DNA from: Deltaproteobacteria bacterium
GTDB taxonomy: Bacteria > Desulfobacterota > GWC2-55-46 > DRME01
DNA: 44,615 nt
NCBI GenBank assembly: GCA_011375175.1
Contig: DRME01000045.1
Coordinates: forward strand, 1-44,615
Reading direction: 5' to 3'
Part shown: positions 1 to 7,633 of the stretch, piece by piece
Layout of the letters: every line of letters begins with the position of its first letter
Numbering within the stretch: the stretch's first letter is position 1
Notes under the pieces: model-generated
Database searches by the model: none
What the model was told of the DNA's origin: nothing
Seen by the model: the letters and a program-made list of their open reading frames with translations, nothing else
Program-made: the position numbers and the translations under genes

Positions 1-169
1 CCACGTTTCCCCCAGACCCCCTTCAAAGACTTTTAATTCCCTGCGGATCATCCCGATTTTGCAGGCAAAATCGGGATGATCCGCAGGGCGTTAAAAGTTT
101 TTGGAGGGAGTCTGAGGGAACCTTTTTACAAAAAGGTTCCCTCAGGGTAATTAATCAGAGTTTCCTTAG
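1..169. repeat. E element copy 1 (nested palindrome, cut by window edge)
   Basis: Right-hand part of an E element in inverted orientation. It holds the centre palindrome at 39-88 (two 22-nt complementary arms, loop GCAGGC), the inverted spacers, hp1 at 112-145 (GAGGGAACC paired with GGTTCCCTC), and the terminal repeat ending TTTCCTTAG at 161-169. The terminal repeat contains the stop codon of the minus-strand rqcH gene at 166-168. The hp3 arm lies beyond the left window edge. Confidence 0.85.
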
Positions 170-1617
170 CTTTCTTTCAGGGGCGGCCCCGGGGTGACGC
201 GCAGTGTCCGGTATTCCATGGCGGTCACTGTGCCCGGCGGAGCGCCCTTTGGTTTTTTCACCTTTTCCGCCGGTGCGCAAATGACCTCGGCCCCGGCCTG
301 GTCCGGGAGTCTGCTGAAGCGGGCCGCCAGGGAGGCGGCTTCGATGATCGAGCGCTCGATGGTTTCGATGGGGCGGCCCGCGCACTTGAGCACCACGTGC
401 GAGCCCGGCGCGTCCTTTGCGTGGAACCAGAGGTCACCGGCCGAGGCGTGGCGGCGCAGGAGAAGGTCGTTTCCGGCGTCGTCTTTTCCGCAGAGTATGG
501 TGAGGCCTTCGGAGCTTTCGAACCTTCGAAACGGCGCGGCCTGTGTCTGCCGTCCTTGCGGCCCTCTTCCCTTGGGCAGGCGCGGCGCGGCGCTCCGGCC
601 CGCGGCGGCTTCGAGTTCGCGGCGAAGCGCCGGGAGTTCTTCCTCGGAGACGGCGGCGTCGATGCGGCGCAGGAGGCCGTCGAGGCGCTCGATCTCGGCC
701 GCCGTCTCCGGTATGCGGCTTTTCAGCAGTTCGAGGGCCCTTTGGGCCTTGCGGGCCCGCCTGAAGAGGCGCTCCACGTTGGCCTGGGGGGAGAGGGCCG
801 GGTCGAGCGCGACGGTCACGGGGCGGGGCGGCTCCTCGAACCAGTCGGTCACCTCCACCGACGCCGCCCCTTTCCTCAGCAGCCCGTAATTGGCGGCCAG
901 GAGCTCGGCGAGCCTGCGGCAGCGCAGCTCGCTTTCGGCCCTCGTCCTGTCGCCCTCGAGGTTTCGGAGTTTTCTCGCCGCCTTCTTTCTCGCCGCCGCC
1001 GCGGCCCTGCGAAGCGCCGCCCTCCCGGCGCGGAAGGCGTCGGCGTCGTCGAGCTCCCCGTAATAGCGCTCGGCGGCCTCGTTCCACGTCCCCTCTCCCC
1101 TGTCCAACGGCGGCCCTTCACGCCTGCCGCCCGGGGGAAGCGGCGCGAGCCTCTCGCCCGGCCACACGGCCCGCGGCGACCGGCCGGGCGCGTAGAGGCG
1201 CAGGGCGTCCACGACCACACCATCGCCGTCGACGAGTATGATGTTGCTCGACTTGCCGGTGAGCTCGCAGACGAGGCACATGGGCCGCGGCCCTTCTTCG
1301 CCGCGCACCGTGAGCCTCAGGCGCGCTATGCGCTCTCCCTCAACGGCCTCGACCCCTTCTATGCGGGCGCCCGTTATCCTGCTGCGCAGAAGGGCGCACA
1401 GGCGCAGCGGCGCCGGAGGGCTCGGAGGCCGCCGCGTGGTGAGATACATGGCCGGATGGACCCGGTGGGCCGAGACGAGGAGGCGCTTTTCGCCGCCGCG
1501 CGCGAAGACCTTGACTATGATGCGGTGATCGTCGGGCTGGTAGACCTTTGAAACGATCCCGCCCCGCAGGGCCCGGTCGAGCTCCGAAGTTATGGCGGCG
1601 AGAAGGATTGGGTCCAT
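166..1617 (-). CDS. rqcH: RqcH/NFACT-family ribosome quality-control protein
   Basis: NFACT (Fibronectin-binding-A-like, RqcH/Rqc2) protein of 483 aa. RqcH homologues bind stalled 50S subunits and recruit tRNA to add C-terminal Ala tails. Visible parts: NFACT-N from residue 1 (opens MDPILLAAITSEL), a charged helical middle at about 180-330, and NFACT-R at about 365-475 with LWFHAKDAPGSHVVL. It is shorter than the usual 550-590 aa. Where B. subtilis RqcH has its essential Asp-Arg pair, this protein appears to have E95-R96. The TAA stop lies in the terminal repeat of the adjoining E element. A likely promoter on the minus strand is TATATT at 1624-1629 with TTGCAA at 1649-1654 (spacing 19). Confidence 0.9.
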   Translation of the reverse strand: MDPILLAAITSELDRALRGGIVSKVYQPDDHRIIVKVFARGGEKRLLVSAHRVHPAMYLTTRRPPSPPAPLRLCALLRSRITGARIEGVEAVEGERIARLRLTVRGEEGPRPMCLVCELTGKSSNIILVDGDGVVVDALRLYAPGRSPRAVWPGERLAPLPPGGRREGPPLDRGEGTWNEAAERYYGELDDADAFRAGRAALRRAAAAARKKAARKLRNLEGDRTRAESELRCRRLAELLAANYGLLRKGAASVEVTDWFEEPPRPVTVALDPALSPQANVERLFRRARKAQRALELLKSRIPETAAEIERLDGLLRRIDAAVSEEELPALRRELEAAAGRSAAPRLPKGRGPQGRQTQAAPFRRFESSEGLTILCGKDDAGNDLLLRRHASAGDLWFHAKDAPGSHVVLKCAGRPIETIERSIIEAASLAARFSRLPDQAGAEVICAPAEKVKKPKGAPPGTVTAMEYRTLRVTPGPPLKES

Positions 1618-1623
1618 GAAGTG

Positions 1624-1654
1624 AATATACCACGAATCCGGGGGCCTTTTGCAA
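1624..1654 (-). promoter_or_regulatory. Likely rqcH promoter
   Basis: Minus-strand TATATT (1624-1629) with TTGCAA (1649-1654) 19 bp upstream. The -10 box is only 6 bp from the ATG, so the leader would be almost absent. The long spacing makes this a moderate call. Confidence 0.4.
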
Positions 1655-1667
1655 GAGAGCGCGGGTG

Positions 1668-1696
1668 TTGACTCGACGGGGCCGGGCGGTTATAGT
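1668..1696 (+). promoter_or_regulatory. Sigma-70 promoter reading into the M29 leader
   Basis: TTGACT (1668-1673), a 17-bp spacer and TATAGT (1691-1696). The predicted start near 1703 gives a leader of about 230 nt before the aminopeptidase gene, and that leader contains A hairpin 1. The match is nearly the same as the dnaK (7634) and zapB-like (14326) promoters, which supports a shared housekeeping consensus. Confidence 0.7.
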
Positions 1697-1750
1697 GTCG
1701 GGTGGAGACGCCTTGCGGAGGGCCTGCGCCGGGTCCGCTTGCGCGGCGCG

Positions 1751-1833
1751 CCTTCGAGCCCCCGGAGGGTTCGGGCCGCAAAGGCGTAACAGTCCCGCCT
1801 GGCGCGGCCCGAACCTTCCGGGGGGCTCGAAGG
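1751..1833. repeat. A hairpin copy 1, in the M29 leader
   Basis: Core CCGCAAAGGCG...CGCCTGGCGCGG between arms of 29 and 30 nt (left from 1751, right to 1833), complementary apart from one or two bulges. The arm sequence (TTCGAGCCCCCGGAGGG) differs from other copies. The core A-tract is degraded to TAACAGT, so the terminator-like reading on the minus strand is weak here. Next to it at about 1859-1889, GAAGCTCTGA is fused to AAGTCTTTAGAAGGGGG, which looks like an E-element terminal repeat joined to a spacer by deletion. Confidence 0.8.
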
Positions 1834-1932
1834 GGGCTGAAGTTCGGCTGCCTTCGGGAAGCTCTGAAGTCTTTAGAAGGGGGGGGGGCGGATGGAGCAT
1901 AGGGTGCCCTTATGGAAAAAAGAGAGGGATTC

Positions 1933-3054
1933 ATGAAGGACGTGCTCGAGAGGATATTCACCGTCAACCTCGGGGTGAGGCCGCACGAGCGGGCGCTCGT
2001 CTTTACGGACCTGCCGGCCGCGGGCGAAACGGCGCGTCCTGGCGGCGAGGGGGCGGATGCGCAGCTTCGCGGGATTGCGAGACTGACGGCCGAGGCGGGC
2101 CGGGCCTTATGCAGGGTCGACTACGTGGAGTTCCCTTCCACGGGCGGCCACGGCAAGGAGCCGCCCGAGCCGCTGTGGGAGGCCGCCTTCGGCTCCGAAG
2201 TCGTCTCGGAGCTCAGGGAGGCGGGGCTTCTGGGCCGCCTGCTCGCCAAGGAGGCGGATGCGGCCGATCTTGCGCGCGTGGAGGAGGTAGTCAGGGGCTC
2301 GGCCGCCGGGGGGCCTGACGCCGTGGTGGCGCTCTCCCGCTACTCGACGAGCCATACGAGGTTCCGGGACCTCCTTACAAGGTGTCTGGGCGCGCGCTAC
2401 GCCTCAATGCCGCTCTTCGAGAAGTCCATGATATACGGCCCCATGGCGGCCGACTGGCGCGAGGTCGAGGCCAGGACGCTGCGCCTTTGCAGGCTCGCCG
2501 ACGGCGGGGCGGAGGTCCATATAAAGGCTCCCAACGGCACGGACATACGCTTCTCCATCGAGGGCCGCTCCTTCATCGCCGACACGGGCATACTGACCGA
2601 GCCAGGCTCGTTCGGCAACCTGCCGGCCGGAGAGGCCTTCCTCGCCCCCGTGGAGGAGACGGCCGAGGGGGTGCTGGTGCTCGAGTGGGGACCGACCGGC
2701 AGGTTCGTCGAGCCCGTCGTCCTGAGGTTCGAGGGCGGTTTCGTTGCGGAGGTCTCCGGCGGCGACCCCTTCGCGGCAGAACTCGGCGGGAAGATAGCGG
2801 CCGAGCCGCTTGTCGGCAATCTCGCTGAGCTCGGCATAGGCACCAACGACAGGGCCGCAAGGCCCGACAACATCCTCGAGACCGAGAAGATACTGGGCAC
2901 GGTACACATGGCCATAGGCGACAACTCTTCGTTCGGCGGGCGCGTGAGCGTGCCCTACCACCAGGACTTCGTCCTCTACCGGCCCACGGTGGTCGTCACG
3001 AAGAGGGGAGGCGAAACAGTGAGGCTTTTGATCGATGGAAAACCGGCCTTTTGA
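1933..3054 (+). CDS. Aminopeptidase, peptidase family M29
   Basis: Thermophilic-type M29 aminopeptidase of 373 aa, a cytosolic metallo-exopeptidase. Family signatures are visible: EKSMIYGPMAADW, VHIKAPNGTDIRF, SFGNLPAGEAF (Glu metal ligand), ILGTVHMAIGDN (His and Asp ligands), and VSVPYHQDFVL close to the C-terminus. I chose ATG 1933 (MKDVLERIF) because AGAGAGGG precedes it and family members begin MKD. An in-frame ATG at 1912 would add seven residues. The gene has its own promoter and a long structured leader. Its TGA stop overlaps the TGATTACC end of the following E element. Substrate preference cannot be read from the sequence. Confidence 0.88.
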   Translation: MKDVLERIFTVNLGVRPHERALVFTDLPAAGETARPGGEGADAQLRGIARLTAEAGRALCRVDYVEFPSTGGHGKEPPEPLWEAAFGSEVVSELREAGLLGRLLAKEADAADLARVEEVVRGSAAGGPDAVVALSRYSTSHTRFRDLLTRCLGARYASMPLFEKSMIYGPMAADWREVEARTLRLCRLADGGAEVHIKAPNGTDIRFSIEGRSFIADTGILTEPGSFGNLPAGEAFLAPVEETAEGVLVLEWGPTGRFVEPVVLRFEGGFVAEVSGGDPFAAELGGKIAAEPLVGNLAELGIGTNDRAARPDNILETEKILGTVHMAIGDNSSFGGRVSVPYHQDFVLYRPTVVVTKRGGETVRLLIDGKPAF

Positions 3055-3259
3055 TTACCCTGAGGGAACCTTTTTGTAAAAGGGTCACAGACCCACGGTT
3101 CCCTCAGACTCCCTCCAAAAACTTTAACGCCCTGCGGCCCATCCCGATTTTGCTTGCAAAATCGGGATGAGCCGCAGGGAATTAAAAGTCTTTGAAGGGG
3201 GTCTGGGGGAAACTTTCTACAGAAAGTTTCCCCCGGTGAAATAAATCGGAGCTTCATTA
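3050..3259. repeat. E element copy 2
   Basis: Near-complete element between the M29 gene and the redox operon. hp1 at 3060-3107 has an extra small hairpin (GGGTCACAGACCC) in its tip. The centre palindrome is 3130-3179, with one mismatch near the GGCCC/GAGCC position. hp3 is 3203-3235. The right terminal repeat is AAATCGGAGCTTC at 3243-3255. The left terminal repeat is shortened to TGATTACC and includes the M29 stop codon. Confidence 0.88.
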
Positions 3260-3426
3260 AAATACTGTTGCCTGAATCATGGAAGTTTGTTAATGTAAAT
3301 TCTCTCGACCACCCCGTGGTATGACAAATGTCATGGTATGGCAACAAATCGCATCCGCGGTGGCGGCTTCGGGTGCACGGGGCCGAGGGGATGCGCAACA
3401 ATAAAAGAGACAGGGGGACTTGAACT
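3260..3426 (+). promoter_or_regulatory. Leader of the redox operon with a 14-bp dyad
   Basis: This AT-richer 167-bp stretch follows E copy 2. It contains the dyad ATGACAAATGTCAT at 3321-3334, flanked by a GGTATG direct repeat. The dyad has the shape of a dimeric regulator site, possibly CRP/FNR family, but the half-site TGACA is not specific enough to name one. A weak sigma-70 pair (TTGCCT 3268-3273, TAATGT 3291-3296, spacing 17) lies upstream of it. The ribosome site AGGGGGAC precedes the first gene. Confidence 0.45.
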
Positions 3427-3759
3427 ATGGAAAACGAGAGGCGAAGACCCGACGAGGCCGCAGCGTTGCGGGAGCTTCGGGAGGCCGTTGCGGCCGAGAG
3501 GAAAAAGAACGAGCTCTCGACAAGGCGCTCCATGCTCAAGAGCGCTGCTCTGGGCGCCCTTGCGCTTGTCACCACCGGGACTCTTGCCAAGAAGGTGGCC
3601 GACAAGGCGGTCGGCACCGACGCCCAGAGGGCGTACCTGGCCGACATAGTGCCGGGAGACGCCGTCTGGAAGGCGCGCAGGTTCGTCCTCATGACCGACG
3701 GCGAGAAGAGGGCCCTGGTCAGGAAGTTCGAGGACGACTACCGCAAAAGGCGCGCCTGA
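3427..3759 (+). CDS. Small Tat-signal protein of the redox operon
   Basis: 110-aa protein with a twin-arginine signal (STRRSMLKSAALGALAL at about residues 31-47) after an unusually long charged N-region. No cysteines or cofactor motifs follow. Its C-terminal part (VWKARRFVLMTDGEKRALV) resembles the segment just after the Tat signal in the next gene (WFQTNYRLMTDDEKKEAIA), so the two proteins share a short domain. It may be an accessory subunit or maturation partner of the Fe-S/NrfD complex. Position and shared domain support this, but function is unknown. The ribosome site AGGGGGAC precedes the ATG. Confidence 0.75.
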   Translation: MENERRRPDEAAALRELREAVAAERKKNELSTRRSMLKSAALGALALVTTGTLAKKVADKAVGTDAQRAYLADIVPGDAVWKARRFVLMTDGEKRALVRKFEDDYRKRRA

Positions 3760-3901
3760 GGGGCCGGGACGTCCCGAGATCCCGCTGCGCGGCAGAGGGC
3801 GCTCGCTTCGCAGCGCAGGCGGGACCGCTTCACTCCCTGGTCGTTCATCATGAGAGGGGGCATTCTCGAAGGTTCCCAATAAACATTCCTGGAGGACAGA
3901 A

Positions 3902-4924
3902 GTGGCCGAGGATAAGAATAAAGAAAAAAGATTGGACGGCAGTGTCACGCGCCGGGATTTCATGAAGAAGTCGGCGCAGGTCGGCGCGGCCTCCGTTGCC
4001 GGGGCCGCGGCTCTTCTCACGGGGTCGGACGACGCCGAGGCCAAGGCCACATGGGCCGAGTGGTTCCAGACCAACTACAGGCTCATGACCGACGACGAGA
4101 AGAAAGAGGCCATAGCGAGGCTCGAAAAACGCTACTCCGAGGAGTACGGCAAGCGCGTAACCGTAGACGGCTCTCCGCCCATGGAGGGCGTGCTCTTCGG
4201 CTACGCCCTCAACATACAGAAGTGCATAGGCTGCCGGCGCTGCGTGCACGCCTGCGTGCGCGAGAACAACCAGTCGCGCCACGACCCCGAGATCCAGTGG
4301 ATAAGGGTCATAAAACTCGAAAAGGGCAACTTCTCCGCCGACGACATGAACAGCGGCTACCCCGAGGGCCACGGCATACAGGTCGGCGGCAACGCCTACA
4401 AGAACGCCGGCGTCGTGCTCGAGGGCCAGCACTACTACGAGCCCGAGAAGGTGCCGGAAAAAGATCATTTCTACCTGCCCATCCAGTGCATGCAGTGCGA
4501 AAAGCCGCCGTGTGTTAAGGTCTGCCCCGTGCGGACCACCTATCGAGACCCCGACGGCGTGGTCGTCATCGACTACAACTGGTGCATAGGCTGCAGGATG
4601 TGCATGGGCGCCTGTCCCTACTGGGCGAGGCGCTTCAACTGGGCCGAGCCCAACCTGCCGCCCGACGAGATGAACCCGAGGACCCACTACCTGGGCAACA
4701 GGCCCCGCATGGTCGGCGTCGTCGAGAAGTGCACCTTCTGCCTGCAGCGCTCGCGCAAGGGCCGCTACACGGCCTGCGTCGAGGTCTGCCCCGTGGGGGC
4801 GCGCAAGTTCGGCAACCTCCTCGACCCCGAAAGCGAGGTGCGCAAGATACTGGACCGCAAGCGGGTCTTCAGGCTCAGGGCCGACCTCAACACCTATCCG
4901 AAGTTCTTCTATTTCATAGATTGA
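3902..4924 (+). CDS. Tat-exported four-cluster [4Fe-4S] ferredoxin subunit (DsrO/NrfC/CbcT type)
   Basis: 340 aa with a Tat signal (TRRDFMKKSAQ at about 16-26) and sixteen cysteines in four ferredoxin groups: CIGCRRCVHAC (about 108-118), CMQCEKPPCVKVCP (about 197), CIGCRMCMGACP (about 229), and CTFC...ACVEVCP (about 278-296). This is the electron-wiring subunit of periplasm-facing quinone oxidoreductases with an NrfD partner. The start is GTG, preceded by TGGAGGACAG. The next gene follows after 15 bp. An LMTDDEK segment between the signal and the first cluster is shared with the upstream small protein. The family (Dsr, Hmc, Nrf, Cbc4 or Psr-like) cannot be separated by eye. Confidence 0.9.
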   Translation: MAEDKNKEKRLDGSVTRRDFMKKSAQVGAASVAGAAALLTGSDDAEAKATWAEWFQTNYRLMTDDEKKEAIARLEKRYSEEYGKRVTVDGSPPMEGVLFGYALNIQKCIGCRRCVHACVRENNQSRHDPEIQWIRVIKLEKGNFSADDMNSGYPEGHGIQVGGNAYKNAGVVLEGQHYYEPEKVPEKDHFYLPIQCMQCEKPPCVKVCPVRTTYRDPDGVVVIDYNWCIGCRMCMGACPYWARRFNWAEPNLPPDEMNPRTHYLGNRPRMVGVVEKCTFCLQRSRKGRYTACVEVCPVGARKFGNLLDPESEVRKILDRKRVFRLRADLNTYPKFFYFID

Positions 4925-4939
4925 TAAGGGGATATCGCC

Positions 4940-6148
4940 ATGGTCAGTTTTGTCTTCGATTACGTAGGGTACATCCTCAAGGGCGGAAAGAAATACTACG
5001 CCTGGATGCTCTCGCTCCTGTTCTTCATGTTCATAATGGCCTTCTGCCTCGTCCACCAGTGGACGCACGGCATGATAGTGACGGGCCTCACCGATCAGGT
5101 GACCTGGGGCATCTACCTGGCTAACTTCGTCTTCCTCGTCGGCGTGGCCGCCGGAGCCGTGACCGTCGTCTTTCCGTCCTACGTATACCACAACAAGGAC
5201 CTCAAGAAGGTGGCCGTGCTCGGCGAGATGGTGGCCATCTCGGCCGTCATCATGTGCCTGCTCTTCGTCGTGGCCCACATGGGGCGCCCCGACAGGGCCT
5301 GGCACATGATACCGGGCATAGGCATCTACAACTGGCCCAACTCCATGCTGAGCTGGGACGTGCTCGTCCTAAACGGCTACCTGCTGCTGAACCTCATATG
5401 CGGCTTCTACTACCTCTACAAGAAGTACAGGGGCGACGAGCTCAACAAGAGCTTCTACATGCCGCTCATCTACATCTCCATCGTCTGGGCCCTGAGCATC
5501 CACACGGTGACGGCCTTCCTCATCAACACCATGCCGGCCCGTCCCATGTGGTTCCACGCCATAATGCCCATACGGTTCATCTCCACGGCCTTCGCCGCCG
5601 GACCGGCCCTCATCATCGTGGCCTTCATGATAATACGCAAGAACACGAACCTGGAGATCTCGGACAAGGCGATCGAGTTCCTTGCCCAGGTAATCGTCTG
5701 GTGTCTCGGCATCGGGCTCTTCCTCACGCTCTCCGAGGTCGTCACCGAGCTCTATCCGAGCACCGAGCACTCCTTCTCGCTCAAGTATCTCATGTTCGGC
5801 AAACACGGCCTCTACAAGCTCGTCCCATGGTTCTGGGCTTCGCTCCTCTTCCTCATCGTGCCCTTCGTCATGCTCATGAGCCCCAAGGTGCGCCGTGACC
5901 ACAAAAAGCTCGTCACGCTCTGCGTCATCGCCTTCCTCGGCGTGTGGATCGAGAAGGGCATGGCGCTCGTGCTGCCCGGCTTCATCCCAAGCCCCATAGG
6001 CGAGTTCAGCGAGTACTCTCCGTCGTGGATCGAGATATTCAACTCCATCGGTTTCTGGGCCACGGGATTCTTCGTGCTCACCATCCTGCTCAAGGGCGCG
6101 GTGGGCATACTGACCGGCGAGATAAAGTACTCCCACCTGCCCCGCTGA
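4940..6148 (+). CDS. NrfD/PsrC-family integral membrane quinone-binding subunit
   Basis: 402-aa polytopic protein with about nine to ten hydrophobic segments spread over the length, for example around residues 21-40, 52-80, 95-118, 140-160 and 370-390. The NrfD/DsrP/CbcU family exchanges electrons between menaquinone and a periplasmic Fe-S partner and may move protons. VTWGIYLANFVFLVGVAAG resembles the conserved N-terminal family region. It follows the Fe-S gene closely and precedes the cytochrome, giving the usual membrane anchor, Fe-S and haem set. No molybdopterin subunit is present, so the catalytic end is either the cytochrome or a partner elsewhere. Confidence 0.9.
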   Translation: MVSFVFDYVGYILKGGKKYYAWMLSLLFFMFIMAFCLVHQWTHGMIVTGLTDQVTWGIYLANFVFLVGVAAGAVTVVFPSYVYHNKDLKKVAVLGEMVAISAVIMCLLFVVAHMGRPDRAWHMIPGIGIYNWPNSMLSWDVLVLNGYLLLNLICGFYYLYKKYRGDELNKSFYMPLIYISIVWALSIHTVTAFLINTMPARPMWFHAIMPIRFISTAFAAGPALIIVAFMIIRKNTNLEISDKAIEFLAQVIVWCLGIGLFLTLSEVVTELYPSTEHSFSLKYLMFGKHGLYKLVPWFWASLLFLIVPFVMLMSPKVRRDHKKLVTLCVIAFLGVWIEKGMALVLPGFIPSPIGEFSEYSPSWIEIFNSIGFWATGFFVLTILLKGAVGILTGEIKYSHLPR

Positions 6149-6217
6149 TGCGGCCCGGCCCGCGTATGCGCAGGGGCCTGGAGGGATCTTCAAGAAACGC
6201 ATAAAAGGAGTGTTCCT

Positions 6218-7027
6218 GTGAAAAAGATCGATATCACCACAGCCGTTTTCGTGGTCCTCTTCACGGCGTCTGCGGCCCTCGCCGCCGAGGAGGGGCACGG
6301 CGCCCACGGCCTCGGCACCTCGGGCGAGGACACGACACCGCTCACCGAGTGCTTCGAGAGCAGGGAGAAGTACACCACCGTAGAGATAACGGAGATCGAG
6401 CCGGGCTGGCCCAACGTCAAGTGCTCGAGGCGCACGGGAGGGGTGCTATGGTGGGGAGACCCCTTCTACGGCACCGAACCCATGGGGGAGATGCCCATAG
6501 AGGCCGACTACAGCCACGAGGAGGCCGTCGTGAGGCCGCGCACCGAGAAGCTCCAGTACTTCATGCCCTGCTCGGTCTGCCACAACGGCGAGACCGTGCC
6601 GTTCCCCAAGGACAAGAAGCCCAGGCTGCTGCAGATGCACCAGGATATAGTGCCCAACTCGCTGGAGCTCAAGCACGGACGCGGCGCCATATGGTGCCTC
6701 GACTGCCATAACGCCAAGAACCGCGACACCCTCGTCGACCACTTCGGCGGCGAGATAAGCTTCAACCAGCCCCAGCGCCTGTGCGGCAAGTGCCACGGCG
6801 AGGTCTACAAGGACTGGCGCGACGGCATACACGGAAAACGCATAGGCATGTGGGTGAAGGGGGGAAAGAAGCGCTGGTGGGTCTGCACCGAGTGTCACAA
6901 CCCCCATACGGTCCAGACCAGGCGCTTCGACAGGCTCCGCCCCGAGCCGGCACCGGCCCTTCCCAAGGGCATGAAGAACGCCGACCATGAGCGCCACCAC
7001 GGCGGAGGTCACGGCGGCGGCCATTGA
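6218..7027 (+). CDS. Periplasmic tetrahaem cytochrome c
   Basis: 269 aa with a Sec signal peptide (ends near ALAAEE, about residue 23) and four CXXCH haem sites: CSVCH (about 119), CLDCH (about 161), CGKCH (about 188), CTECH (about 223). Two further cysteines (about 46 and 69) could form a disulfide. The tail is His/Gly-rich (HHGGGHGGGH), possibly metal-binding. Start GTG with AAAGGAG upstream. With the Fe-S and NrfD subunits it matches the composition of quinone:cytochrome complexes such as Geobacter Cbc4 (CbcSTU). Direction of electron flow is unknown. An intrinsic terminator follows 65 bp downstream. Confidence 0.9.
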   Translation: MKKIDITTAVFVVLFTASAALAAEEGHGAHGLGTSGEDTTPLTECFESREKYTTVEITEIEPGWPNVKCSRRTGGVLWWGDPFYGTEPMGEMPIEADYSHEEAVVRPRTEKLQYFMPCSVCHNGETVPFPKDKKPRLLQMHQDIVPNSLELKHGRGAIWCLDCHNAKNRDTLVDHFGGEISFNQPQRLCGKCHGEVYKDWRDGIHGKRIGMWVKGGKKRWWVCTECHNPHTVQTRRFDRLRPEPAPALPKGMKNADHERHHGGGHGGGH

Positions 7028-7091
7028 CGGGCCGGGGCCGGCTCGGCCTTAACGGCCGCGTCTGCTCCGGGGCCGGCTTCGAGGCTCCAGG

Positions 7092-7125
7092 CCCGGCACA
7101 GCTTCAAGCTGTGCCGGGTTTTTTT
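7092..7125 (+). terminator. Strong rho-independent terminator of the redox operon
   Basis: An 11-bp perfect stem CCCGGCACAGC/GCTGTGCCGGG with loop TTCAA (7092-7118), followed by seven T (7119-7125). It is a canonical intrinsic terminator unrelated to the E or A repeats. Confidence 0.95.
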
Positions 7126-7155
7126 CGCCGGAGGACCTTGCCGCCGCCCCGGGGC

Positions 7156-7184
7156 TTGACATGGGGCGGCGGCGTTCCTACATT
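7156..7184 (+). promoter_or_regulatory. Sigma-70 promoter reading into E element 3
   Basis: TTGACA (7156-7161), 17-bp spacer, TACATT (7179-7184). It lies between the redox-operon terminator and E copy 3. Its transcript would begin at about 7191, the first base of the element, and run towards dnaK, which has its own promoter at 7634. Confidence 0.65.
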
Positions 7185-7191
7185 AATATTT

Positions 7192-7495
7192 GGGAAAACT
7201 CTGACTGATTACCCTGATGGAACCTTTAACGCCCTGCGGATCATCCCGATTGTGCTTGCACAATCGGGATGATCCGCAGGGAATTAAAAGTCTTTGAAGG
7301 GGGGCTGGGGGAAACTTTCTACAGAAAGTTTCCCCCGGAACTGCTTTGGGGGAGACTTTCTGTAGAAGGGCCATAGGCCCGCGTTCCCCCGTACCCTCTC
7401 GTATGTTATCCGGATCTTCGGCGGCGGCGGATGCGGGCGGGAGCCCCCCTTCAGACTTGAAAAAGTTTTCCCCGGGGTGATTGATCAGAGCTTAT
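7192..7495. repeat. E element copy 3 (hp1 deleted, hp3-like unit duplicated)
   Basis: Left terminal repeat GGGAAAACTCTGACTGATTACC (7192-7213), then hp1 missing with the spacer fused directly. Centre palindrome 7232-7281 has a paired change: the tip reads GATTGTG...CACAATC instead of GATTTTG...CAAAATC. hp3 is 7305-7337. A second hp3-like hairpin (7348-7390) carries the inner GGGCCATAGGCCC hairpin. A GTATGTTATCCGGATCTTCGG module follows at 7401-7421, but the A hairpin that should come next is deleted. The right end is GATCAGAGCTTA. Confidence 0.82.
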
Positions 7496-7633
7496 GGCGC
7501 GCGGAAGCGTTTGCGAGGCTGCGGATAGGCCGGCTGCGGCGTTGTCTTCGCCGGCCGGTGTTGTATGCCGCAGGGAGGTGCTGTCAAGTCGCGGCGGTGC
7601 GGGAGGCGGAGGGTGCCCATCCTGTAAAGCGGT

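Noticed and set aside
1-169. hp1, centre and hp3 of E elements as ordinary rho-independent terminators
   Set aside because: None has a T-tract after the stem in either direction. Only the A core and the hairpin at 7092 have a terminator form.
1702-1902. Small open frame in the M29 leader
   Set aside because: It runs through A hairpin 1 and the E spacer, lacks a ribosome site and has no recognisable protein features.
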